From UBA8337 sp965657665 (GTDB taxonomy: Bacteria > Pseudomonadota > Alphaproteobacteria > RS24), in NCBI GenBank assembly GCA_965657665.1, contig CBFHPF010000082.1:1-6326 (forward strand): DNA of 6,326 bases, written 5' to 3'. The position numbers and the translations under genes were made by a program. Below the pieces are notes generated by a model. That model made no database searches and was not told where the DNA came from. It saw only the letters and a program-made list of their open reading frames with translations. Each line of letters starts with the position of its first letter. Within the stretch, counting starts at the first letter, position 1. Below are positions 1 through 5,195 of this stretch, one piece after another.

Positions 1-216
1 CATACCACCCAATCGATGAAGACCTGATATGCACCTATACGGGGTACCCGGGGTGGCCCATGCGTGCCCCCATTCGTAAATATTTCGGGTCCACTATGGG
101 TCCAGTTGATGCCAATTTTAGGACAATAAGCTGTCGCGCACCATTTAGGGTCGCCCTCAAGGAGGAGACTGTGTAAGCTATAAAAACCCTGAGAGACAAA
201 GCACTTAGGAAAGCAC
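1..216. other. Non-coding flank of tRNA-Ser, possible edge of an integrated element
   Basis: I see no convincing gene here. One plus-strand frame is open from 3 to 176, but it has no start with a ribosome binding site and its translation resembles no family I know. The stretch carries two short tandem repeats: GGGTCCA at 87-93 and 98-104 (period 11), and AAAGCACT at 198-205 and 210-217 (period 12), the second touching the tRNA 3' end. Such repeats are common as integrase or excisionase arm sites beside tRNA attachment sites. That is an inference, because no integrase lies in the window. Confidence 0.35.
87..104. repeat. Tandem direct repeat GGGTCCA x2, period 11
   Basis: Two exact 7-bp copies (87-93 and 98-104) are separated by CTAT, so they lie about one helical turn apart. 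This spacing suits cooperative binding of a protein to one face of DNA. The nearby tRNA 3' end makes integrase arm sites one possible reading. Confidence 0.45.
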
Positions 217-217
217 T
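198..217. repeat. Tandem direct repeat AAAGCACT x2 at the tRNA 3' end
   Basis: Two exact 8-bp copies (198-205 and 210-217) are separated by TAGG. The second copy overlaps the last base of the encoded CCA of the tRNA-Ser gene. The position is where arm or core-flanking sites of a tRNA-targeting integrase would sit, but the repeat could also be chance. Confidence 0.5.
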
Positions 218-307
218 GGCGGAGAGGAAGGGATTCGAACCCTCGATACGGGATTACCGTATACTCCCTTAGCAGGGGAGCGCCTTCAGCCACTCGGCCA
301 CCTCTCC
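217..307 (-). tRNA. tRNA-Ser, anticodon GCU
   Basis: Read on the minus strand, the sequence folds as a complete class II tRNA. The acceptor stem is GGAGAGG (307-301) pairing with CCTCTCC (227-221), followed by discriminator G (220) and an encoded CCA (219-217). The anticodon stem CTCCC/GGGAG holds the loop CTGCTAA, giving anticodon GCT (273-271) for serine AGC/AGU codons. A long variable arm ATACGG/CCGTAT is diagnostic of tRNA-Ser, and the T-loop is TTCGAAT. No mismatch breaks the main stems. A promoter lies directly upstream. The 3' end of a tRNA gene is a frequent integration target, and the repeats to its left fit that. Confidence 0.97.
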
Positions 308-314
308 ACCGCCG

Positions 315-343
315 TTGATAGCGAAGCGGCGGGGGCTTTTCAA
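315..343 (-). promoter_or_regulatory. Promoter for tRNA-Ser
   Basis: On the minus strand there is a -35 box TTGAAA (343-338, 5 of 6 to consensus), a spacer of exactly 17 bases and a -10 box TATCAA (320-315, 4 of 6). Transcription would start near 308, leaving almost no 5' leader before the mature tRNA end at 307. Confidence 0.5.
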
Positions 344-369
344 GCGCAATTGCAACATTATCATCACAT

Positions 370-393
370 TTATTGCCGCCACAATTATTGCCG
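370..393. repeat. Direct repeat TTATTGCCG x2, period 15
   Basis: Two exact 9-bp copies lie at 370-378 and 385-393, in the gap between the divergent tRNA-Ser and lipoprotein genes. The placement upstream of the lipoprotein gene would suit a regulator site, but no known operator is recognised. Confidence 0.35.
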
Positions 394-446
394 ATTGATG
401 CGGGCGCGCTCTTGCCGAAATCGGCGGCGCACCGCATATTCCCCTT

Positions 447-1139
447 ATGAGTTTTCGGCGTCAGTTGCATAAAACATCGCCGCCCAAAGTGGCGCGCACC
501 ATCAGCTTAATGGCTGGGGCAATGTGTGTTGCGCTGTTGGCAAGCTGTGCGCCGAGCCAAAAAGTCGTTGCGCCGACAGACATAAAACCGCCGCCAGTTA
601 TCGCCAAGCCAAAGCCGGTGGATGTGCCGTGTGAGCTGACCGACACATGCCCACCTGCGCCCAAGCCGCCCGCGCCGTATAATCTGATGGGCCGCGTTTT
701 GGGCGATGCTTGCCCTCAAAAAGCCGATTTGCTGGCTGCTTATGCGACTTGCCGCAACGGGCAAATTGTGGCGATTGATATCGCCATTCCGACACAAGAT
801 GAAGCCGCCAAGCAGCGCGTTTTTGACCGCGCTTTGGTGAAATATGGCGCGCCGTTTGAAGACCGTCGCGGCGGTGTGCCGATGGTGCAAAAAGTCGCCA
901 TGCCCGATTGGGCGGCGGATAAAACCCCGCCGCAGCTCAACCAAACCCGCGATAAGCGATATATGTTTTGGTGGATTGACGAAGTGGCGAAGCATTATCT
1001 CGCCGTTTCGGAAGCCGAAAATGCCGTTGAGGTCAGTCTGCATCGGCTAGACCGCGCGGCGCGGCAAAGGGCCAATAATCTGCAAACCAGAAACAAGCGC
1101 ATTGCCGAAACCGGCAAGCAATTGACGGAAGCGTTTTAG
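447..1139 (+). CDS. Unidentified proline-rich lipoprotein
   Basis: I do not recognise the family. The 230-residue protein begins with a basic n-region (RRQLHK, KVAR) and a hydrophobic stretch at about 19-33. This ends in a good lipobox, L31-A32-S33-C34, so C34 should be lipidated and the protein anchored to a membrane facing the periplasm. Residues 38-75 are a proline- and lysine-rich linker with a cysteine pair (CELTDTC), as in lipoproteins that reach through the periplasm. The rest is a globular domain with further cysteines and an aromatic patch (YMFWWIDE) near 170, ending in a basic, probably helical tail. A second in-frame ATG at 510 would still give a short signal peptide, but 447 supplies the positive n-region. 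Neither start has a clear ribosome binding site. The gene is 51 bases upstream of the oxidoreductase gene on the same strand. Confidence 0.8.
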   Translation: MSFRRQLHKTSPPKVARTISLMAGAMCVALLASCAPSQKVVAPTDIKPPPVIAKPKPVDVPCELTDTCPPAPKPPAPYNLMGRVLGDACPQKADLLAAYATCRNGQIVAIDIAIPTQDEAAKQRVFDRALVKYGAPFEDRRGGVPMVQKVAMPDWAADKTPPQLNQTRDKRYMFWWIDEVAKHYLAVSEAENAVEVSLHRLDRAARQRANNLQTRNKRIAETGKQLTEAF

Positions 1140-1190
1140 CTTTTCACCTTCCGCCTAAATCCGCAAAGAGGCGCAGCGCGTATCAGCACT

Positions 1191-2195
1191 ATGAAACAAA
1201 ACATCGCCATTATCGGCACCGGCATGGCCGGCCTCGCTTGCGCCACGGCTTTGGCCTCGGCGCATAATATCTCGATTTTTGAAAAAGCGCGCGGCGTGTC
1301 GGGGCGGCTGTCGACGCGGTTGTCGCATTATGACGGGCCGCAACCGGCCATCGCTTTCGACCATGGTGCGCCCTATTTTTATGCCGAAGATGACCGCTTC
1401 AAAGATTGGTTGCAGCCGTTTCGCGCCACCGGTCAGGTGCAGGCCTGGTCGCCACATGCGGTTCATATCGCGGCGGATGGCGCGGTGTCGCCTTACGAGG
1501 ATGAACGCGAGCTTCTGGTGTTTTCGCCCGGCATGAACGCCATCGGCAAAACCGTGCTCGGCGGGCGGCCCAATATCGCGCTGTATGTATCGACACAGAT
1601 TGAGCAGATTTCCGGTGCTGCCGGAGCGTGGCACATCACGGCGGGCGAGGATGATTTCGGCCCGTTTGATAAAGTCGTGCTCGCCATTCCGTCGCATCAG
1701 GCGGTCGCGCTGTTGCCGCCTGATATCAGCTTTGCCGCGCCATTGGCGGCGGTTGACATGTTGGGCTGTCATACGCTGATGCTGGCGCTCGATGAAGCGC
1801 CTTCTGCCGCTTGGGATTATGCGCGTTTTGATGATGAGATGCTGGGCTTTGCCGCCTTCAACAACACCAAGCCGGGGCGGGGTGATACGCCTGCGCTGGT
1901 GATACACACGCGCCATGAGTGGAGCCAGCAGCACATTGAGGATGATGTGAACGCGGTTGCCGCCGCGGCCAAGCAACGCTTCAACGAACTCACCGGATTG
2001 CCGATAAACGCTTCGGCTTATGACCGCATTCATCGCTGGCGATATGCCTCTGTCGCGCAGCCATATAATGCCCCGTTTGCGCTGGATGACGCGCAAGGCA
2101 TTGCCGCGATTGGCGATTGGTGCGCGCCGCAGGTGCATAATAGCGGTGTTGAGGCGGCATTTTTAAGCGGTCATGCGCTGGCGGCGGCCCTTTAG
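1191..2195 (+). CDS. Renalase-like FAD/NAD(P)-binding amine oxidase family protein
   Basis: This 334-residue protein is a flavoprotein of the renalase/amine-oxidase group. The N-terminus is a Rossmann dinucleotide-binding fold with G9-T-G11-M-A-G14 and an acidic E31 at the end of the second strand to bind the adenosine ribose. It is followed by the GVSGR motif (35-39) and S41-T-R43 typical of this superfamily. Residues 56-63, FDHGAPYF, match the signature after the GR motif in renalase-like proteins. The C-terminus has G308-D-W310 and G319-V-E-A-A-F-L-S-G327, the usual second FAD-contact segment. The length is normal and no frameshift is seen. Bacterial renalases oxidise abnormal dihydro forms of NAD(P)H, but many homologues are uncharacterised, so the substrate is unknown. 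The protein should be cytoplasmic. The start follows the conserved N-terminus. The nearest AAGAGG (1166-1171) is 19 bases away, too far for a normal Shine-Dalgarno site. Confidence 0.88.
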   Translation: MKQNIAIIGTGMAGLACATALASAHNISIFEKARGVSGRLSTRLSHYDGPQPAIAFDHGAPYFYAEDDRFKDWLQPFRATGQVQAWSPHAVHIAADGAVSPYEDERELLVFSPGMNAIGKTVLGGRPNIALYVSTQIEQISGAAGAWHITAGEDDFGPFDKVVLAIPSHQAVALLPPDISFAAPLAAVDMLGCHTLMLALDEAPSAAWDYARFDDEMLGFAAFNNTKPGRGDTPALVIHTRHEWSQQHIEDDVNAVAAAAKQRFNELTGLPINASAYDRIHRWRYASVAQPYNAPFALDDAQGIAAIGDWCAPQVHNSGVEAAFLSGHALAAAL

Positions 2196-2202
2196 CCACA
2201 GC

Positions 2203-2230
2203 TTGCCGCGCGTTAAACTTATGCTATGTT
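2203..2230 (+). promoter_or_regulatory. Possible promoter for dapA-smpB
   Basis: TTGCCG (2203-2208) and TATGTT (2225-2230) are 16 bases apart, each matching 4 of 6 consensus positions. They sit in the only gap of useful size before dapA. The match is weak and readthrough from the oxidoreductase gene is also possible. Confidence 0.35.
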
Positions 2231-2268
2231 GCGCGCAAAGAGGGCAACCGACACGCGTCGGGATGAAT

Positions 2269-2272
2269 GGAG
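2269..2272 (+). promoter_or_regulatory. dapA ribosome binding site that fixes the start at 2279
   Basis: GGAG lies six bases before the ATG at 2279. It overlaps the earlier in-frame ATG at 2267, so that ATG cannot use it. Starting at 2279 gives MFRGSITALITPF, which matches the usual N-terminus of DapA proteins. Confidence 0.75.
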
Positions 2273-2278
2273 CCGAAC

Positions 2279-3148
2279 ATGTTTCGAGGATCAATTACTG
2301 CGCTGATTACGCCGTTTAAAGATGGCGCGGTGGATGAAGCCGCCTTGCGCAAGCTGGTTGACTGGCAAATAAGCGAAGGCACGCACGGGCTGGTGCCGGT
2401 GGGCACAACGGGCGAGTCGCCGACGCTGAGCCATGATGAGCACGAGCGCGTGGTGGAGATTGTGGTGGACGCCGCCGCCAAGCGTATTCCGGTGATTGCC
2501 GGTGCCGGTTCAAATGCCACTGCCGAGGCGATTGCCTTTACCGAGCATGCCGAAAAGGCCGGCGCGGATGGCGTGCTGCACGTTACGCCGTATTATAATA
2601 AGCCGACGCAAGACGGGCTGTTTGCGCATTTTGAGGCCATCAGCCAAGCCACGGCGCTGCCGATTATCATTTACAATATTCCCGGTCGCTCGATTGTCGA
2701 CATGACGCCCGAGACGATGGGGCGTTTGGCGGCGCTGGACAATATTGTCGGCGTGAAAGACGCGACGGCCGATTTGGGCCGAGTGGCACAGCAAGAAGCA
2801 GCTTGCGGGGAGGGCTTTTTGCAGCTTTCGGGCGAGGATGCGACCGCCGTTGAGTTCATCAAGCAGGGCGGGCATGGCTGCATTTCCGTTTGTTCGAATG
2901 TGGCACCGAAATTATGCGCCGCCATGCAAGAGGCCGCGTTGAACGGCGATTTTGCTTCGGCTGATGCGCTATTGAAAAAATTGCTGCCGCTTATGGATGC
3001 GCTGTTTTGCGAAACCAGCCCATCACCGGCCAAATATGCGATGGCGCGTTTGGGCCATTGCGAAGAAGAAATCCGTTTGCCATTGCTGCCAGCCAGCGCG
3101 GCGGCGCGCGCGCAGGTTGATGCCGCGATGGACGGGTTGGGGCTCTAG
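2279..3148 (+). CDS. dapA: 4-hydroxy-tetrahydrodipicolinate synthase
   Basis: DapA condenses pyruvate with aspartate semialdehyde, the first committed step to diaminopimelate and lysine, in the cytoplasm. It is a (beta/alpha)8 barrel, usually a tetramer. From the 2279 start it has 289 residues, close to the normal 290-295. All key residues are present: G42-T-T-G-E-S with T43/T44, Y106 in VTPYYNKP, Y132-N-I-P-G-R137, and the Schiff-base K160 in GVKDA. Residues that bind the lysine inhibitor in the E. coli enzyme are also kept (H52, H55, N79, E83, Y105), so feedback inhibition by lysine is plausible. The ATG at 2267 would add four residues and lacks its own ribosome binding site. smpB follows two bases after the stop, so the two are probably cotranscribed. 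Confidence 0.98.
   Translation: MFRGSITALITPFKDGAVDEAALRKLVDWQISEGTHGLVPVGTTGESPTLSHDEHERVVEIVVDAAAKRIPVIAGAGSNATAEAIAFTEHAEKAGADGVLHVTPYYNKPTQDGLFAHFEAISQATALPIIIYNIPGRSIVDMTPETMGRLAALDNIVGVKDATADLGRVAQQEAACGEGFLQLSGEDATAVEFIKQGGHGCISVCSNVAPKLCAAMQEAALNGDFASADALLKKLLPLMDALFCETSPSPAKYAMARLGHCEEEIRLPLLPASAAARAQVDAAMDGLGL
3139..3142 (+). promoter_or_regulatory. smpB ribosome binding site inside the dapA 3' end
   Basis: GGGG in the last codons of dapA lies eight bases before the smpB ATG. With the dapA stop only two bases from that ATG, translational coupling of the pair is likely. Confidence 0.5.
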
Positions 3149-3150
3149 TC

Positions 3151-3639
3151 ATGTCTTCGAAAAGCGGTGGCCGCAAAAAATCCGCCGCCGGAGACGGCAC
3201 TATTGCGGAAAACCGCCGCGCGCGGCGCGATTTTGAGATTGCCGACACAATGGAAGCCGGACTGATGCTGATGGGCACTGAGGTGAAAAGCCTGCGCCAA
3301 GGCACGGCTAATCTGGCGCATAGCTATGCCAATGTGCAAGACGGCGAGGCGTTTCTCATCAATGCCGATATTCCCGAATATACCCAAGGCAACCGCAACA
3401 ACCACAAGGCGACGCGCCAGCGCAAGCTGCTATTGCATCGGCGCGAGATTAATAAGCTGATGGCGGCGGTGCAGCGCGACGGCATGACGATTGTGCCGCT
3501 GAAACTGTATTTTAACGAGCAAGGCCGCGCCAAACTTCTGCTTGGCCTTGCCAAAGGCCGCAAAAAAGCCGACCGCCGCGATGTTGAGAAAAAACGCGAC
3601 TGGGAACGGCAAAAATCTAGGCTGATGAAAGAGCAATGA
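3151..3639 (+). CDS. smpB: SsrA-binding protein SmpB
   Basis: SmpB binds tmRNA and carries it to ribosomes stalled on broken mRNA, allowing trans-translation and tagging of the unfinished protein. The 162-residue length is normal, with an N-terminal basic extension of about 17 residues before the OB-fold core. The core opens with NRRARRDFEI (21-30). The hallmark G42-T-E-V-K-S-L-R-Q-G51 follows, then HSYA and NPEY-like elements (ADIPEYTQGN). The C-terminus has GLAKGRKKADRR (132-143) and a basic tail to 162, which in characterised SmpB becomes helical in the mRNA channel. The usual K-D-K-R segment reads A-D-R-R here, a conservative change. The partner tmRNA gene was not found in the window. A convergent nuclease gene ends three bases downstream, leaving no room for a dedicated terminator. 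Confidence 0.97.
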   Translation: MSSKSGGRKKSAAGDGTIAENRRARRDFEIADTMEAGLMLMGTEVKSLRQGTANLAHSYANVQDGEAFLINADIPEYTQGNRNNHKATRQRKLLLHRREINKLMAAVQRDGMTIVPLKLYFNEQGRAKLLLGLAKGRKKADRRDVEKKRDWERQKSRLMKEQ

Positions 3640-3642
3640 CGC

Positions 3643-4008
3643 TCACTTGCACCAGTCTTTGCGTCGCCCGTCGGGGGCGGGCTTGGCTAGCCCCTCAGCA
3701 ATAAGTTGTTTCTGCAATTCGGGCGCACGCACCAATAGGCGACCATAGCGGTCAAAATTACCACTCGCTTCTAGTCTGACTTCGCCTTGCATATAGGCCA
3801 ATGTCACAGCGCGGGCTTGCCGCGCTTTGGCTTTTTCGTCAGAGCATTTTGGGCGGCTGCGTTCAGGCGTATCAAAGCCTTCAAAACGCAAGCTCTGTTC
3901 CTGCACCAATTCGGGAAAATTATAAAAGCGAACTTTGCATGTGTCGCCATCGTAACAACCGCTCAACGCGGCGATATAGACTGCACCTGCAACTTGAATG
4001 GAAATCAT
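3643..4008 (-). CDS. Thermonuclease (SNase-like) family protein
   Basis: This 121-residue protein is a compact member of the staphylococcal-nuclease fold family, which cleaves DNA or RNA using calcium. The motifs align in order: Y19-D-G-D22-T23, R41 in LRFEGFD, D46-T-P-E49-R, a basic helix with KAKARQAR, then D86-R-Y-G-R90, and LIAEGLA near the C-terminus. D22, R41, D46, E49 and R90 match the metal and catalytic residues of the family, so it should be active. C18 and C24 flank the DGDT motif. The first 17 residues are hydrophobic and end in L-S-G-C18, which mimics a signal peptide or lipobox. They also sit where the first beta strand must be, so export is uncertain. The start has a good ribosome binding site, AAAGGGG (4021-4015), six bases away. 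A structured leader with a terminator-like hairpin lies directly upstream. Confidence 0.88.
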   Translation of the reverse strand: MISIQVAGAVYIAALSGCYDGDTCKVRFYNFPELVQEQSLRFEGFDTPERSRPKCSDEKAKARQARAVTLAYMQGEVRLEASGNFDRYGRLLVRAPELQKQLIAEGLAKPAPDGRRKDWCK

Positions 4009-4033
4009 GGCTTGCCCCTTTCTTCTTGTTAAA

Positions 4034-4114
4034 CAAGCGAAAACGGCACTCGCATCGAGCGAGTGCCGGGGGTTCGTAACCAGACATAAGAATGGCTGCG
4101 GTGTATTTCACCGA
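4034..4114 (-). ncRNA. Candidate small RNA or attenuated leader of the nuclease gene
   Basis: A perfect TATAAT box lies at 4125-4120 on the minus strand. Starting about seven bases downstream, a transcript would form a hairpin CGGTG/CACCG (extended to nine pairs with one mismatch over 4117-4095), a weaker AGCCA/TGGTT hairpin, and then a strong terminator-like hairpin with a T-rich tail, about 80 nt in all. No -35 match is found at 16-18 bases, and I recognise no known RNA family. Because the hairpin ends only about 35 bases before the nuclease ATG, this could be a free sRNA, a leader that limits nuclease expression, or both. Confidence 0.33.
4036..4068 (-). terminator. Intrinsic terminator-like hairpin ahead of the nuclease gene
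   Basis: A perfect 10-bp stem, CGGCACTCGC (4044-4053) with GCGAGTGCCG (4059-4068), closes a five-base loop. On the minus strand it is followed by TTTTCGCTTG, a broken T-tract; on the plus strand it is followed by Gs, so any termination is leftward. No minus-strand protein gene lies upstream of it, which is why a short RNA or attenuator is proposed. Confidence 0.6.
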
Positions 4115-4119
4115 AGCGT

Positions 4120-4125
4120 ATTATA
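4120..4125 (-). promoter_or_regulatory. Consensus -10 box upstream of the nuclease leader
   Basis: TATAAT on the minus strand matches the sigma-70 -10 consensus exactly and is directed toward the nuclease gene. The upstream spacer is very GC-rich and no -35 hexamer is visible, so activity might need an activator or might be absent. Confidence 0.3.
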
Positions 4126-4214
4126 TTCCACCGCCACCCCGACCATGGGCCGAGGAACGGATTTTCCGACAGGCACATTATTAAAGCGTTAAGCCTCAAT
4201 TTAATGCCGTGCGA

Positions 4215-4265
4215 GGCCTGCTTTGATTCATAATTTTGGCAAAAAGAATGACAGTCAAAGCAGCC
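4215..4265. repeat. Long imperfect hairpin of about 51 nt
   Basis: A perfect 9-bp inverted repeat, CTGCTTTGA (4218-4226) and TCAAAGCAG (4255-4263), is extended outward by GG/CC (4215-4216 with 4264-4265) around a bulged C at 4217. It is extended inward by TCAT/ATGA and TTTT/AAAA around the apical GGC. It lies inside the 4068-4310 interval. Neither strand has a terminator-like T-tract after the stem. Either a structured RNA or a palindromic centre of a small mobile element would look like this. Confidence 0.5.
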
Positions 4266-4310
4266 GAGCGCGGCGTTTTCCTGCCGCTTACATCGGGGTT
4301 ACGAAGCCCC

Positions 4311-4429
4311 ATTGCAGCACCGTTCGCGCCACAACACATCCACACTGCCACTTCCGAAAACATAGGGAAAGGGGGTTAATTTCAATAAGTTAAATGGAAG
4401 TAAATAAAGAAAAATAAGGGTGTTGAGTT
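4311..4429. other. Transition from GC-rich to AT-rich DNA and leader of the right-hand gene
   Basis: No gene is seen. Base composition changes abruptly near 4375: the row 4381-4440 is about 28% GC, against 65% in a dapA row. No good promoter is visible in the AT-rich leader. AAGGG at 4416-4420 is a plausible ribosome binding site for the GTG at 4430. This is the likely left boundary of the acquired segment. Confidence 0.5.
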
Positions 4430-5125
4430 GTGGTCCAAATAGGAGAAGCATATTTTTTTGGCGAATTCATGAGGCAAAATTGGTTTGCTGCTGCTCTGGA
4501 TAGAGGTTTCAATATGGGCAATCTTTCGAAAACACGATTTTCGATTTATGCGACAAGAAGTAAGTATCGCAAACGTATTGTAAGTGCTTTGCGCTATGTT
4601 GGAACAGGCGGGGGTAATTACTATACAATTTTGGAATCTAGAATTTTAAGATGCGAAACTGGTGTTGGAGGCCTCTCGATATTTGACCTTCCAGACCAAA
4701 TGAATTCGGCCAAATATAAGAATCCGAAATTAAAACATCAGAAAGATGATTTAATCAACGCGGCCAATAAATATCTAAGTGTGCGAGGAAAGTTTGGCGT
4801 TATTGACGCCAGAATAACACCTAAGCGTTATGTGAATAGAAGAAACTTCAAAATTTCTGTTGGTCCTGATGTTGTCTGGAATGTTCCTAGGGGTAGGGTG
4901 TCTGTAGCATTTTATCAGGATAAAATGGACGAGACACGTTTGAATAAGAAAAAAGCCGAGTTCATAGCCGCGTTAGTTGGAATGAGCCACGAATTACCGA
5001 GTTCCGCTGGGACGATTGTTATCGACCTTCAGACAGGAGAGTTTTTTGAGTGTGAAGATGACGGCTCTATTCTTGGACCGAATATTGAAGTCTTTTGTGA
5101 GGAAATAGATGCTGAGCTTTCCTAA
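4430..5125 (+). CDS. Unrecognised 231-aa protein in AT-rich segment
   Basis: I cannot place this protein in any family. It starts with GTG, with AAGGG nine bases upstream. The next in-frame start, ATG at 4469, has no ribosome binding site at the usual distance, although AGGAG (4441-4445) lies 23 bases before it. The N-terminal two thirds is basic (clusters TRSKYRKR, KYKNPKLKHQK, PKRYVNRRN) and could touch nucleic acid. The last 45 residues are strongly acidic, with the pattern IDLQTGEFFECEDDGS and a C-terminal EEIDAELS. It contains no signal peptide or membrane segment, so it should be cytoplasmic. Its low-GC codon use matches the downstream PIN gene and differs from the core genes to the left. 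With only 70 bp between them, the two could share a transcript and a role. Confidence 0.72.
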   Translation: MVQIGEAYFFGEFMRQNWFAAALDRGFNMGNLSKTRFSIYATRSKYRKRIVSALRYVGTGGGNYYTILESRILRCETGVGGLSIFDLPDQMNSAKYKNPKLKHQKDDLINAANKYLSVRGKFGVIDARITPKRYVNRRNFKISVGPDVVWNVPRGRVSVAFYQDKMDETRLNKKKAEFIAALVGMSHELPSSAGTIVIDLQTGEFFECEDDGSILGPNIEVFCEEIDAELS

Positions 5126-5181
5126 GTATCAAGTTAAATGCGTTTTCAATGCAACAAGGCTTCAATAAAATTTGTAGTCGT

Positions 5182-5186
5182 GGAGG
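5182..5186 (+). promoter_or_regulatory. Strong ribosome binding site of the PIN-domain gene
   Basis: GGAGG lies nine bases before the ATG at 5196, the strongest Shine-Dalgarno match in the window. It supports this start and suggests efficient independent translation even if the upstream gene is cotranscribed. Confidence 0.7.
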
Positions 5187-5195
5187 TAATGTAAC

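Larger units (their letters stand above)
4068..4310. repeat. Imperfect terminal inverted repeats bounding about 243 bp
   Basis: The left arm at 4068-4090 and the reverse complement of the right arm at 4287-4310 share GGGG, one mismatch, TTCGTAACC, and then a looser GA-T-AAG match with one gap, roughly 19 of 23 positions. The interval between encodes no protein. The layout is that of a small non-autonomous element such as a MITE. I see no clear target-site duplication (left flank GTGCC, right flank ATTGC), so paired binding sites or chance remain possible. Confidence 0.35.

Noticed and set aside
3..176. Plus-strand frame open from the window edge, possibly the end of a truncated gene
   Set aside because: About 57 open codons can occur by chance. 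The translation has no family resemblance and overlaps the tandem repeats.
507..1043. 178-codon minus-strand open frame
   Set aside because: It is antisense to the lipoprotein gene, which has a clear signal peptide and lipobox. The antisense product has no motif.
1155..2138. Long open frame of 327 codons on the minus strand
   Set aside because: It lies wholly antisense to the renalase-like gene. Its translation is rich in arginine and isoleucine with no recognisable domain, as expected for a shadow of a GC-rich gene.
2220..2225. TATGCT as the dapA -10 box
   Set aside because: It is only 11 bases from the TTGCCG element. TATGTT five bases further gives a workable 16-base spacing.
3998..4192. 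Small plus-strand open frames across the nuclease start and the hairpin region
   Set aside because: They run antisense to the nuclease gene and through strong hairpins, with no ribosome binding site and low-complexity translations.
4036..4320. tmRNA (ssrA), 6S RNA, SRP RNA or RNase P RNA downstream of smpB
   Set aside because: I looked on both strands for a tag-peptide reading frame of the ANDN type and for the conserved cores of the other RNAs and found none. The structure is real but does not match these families by eye.
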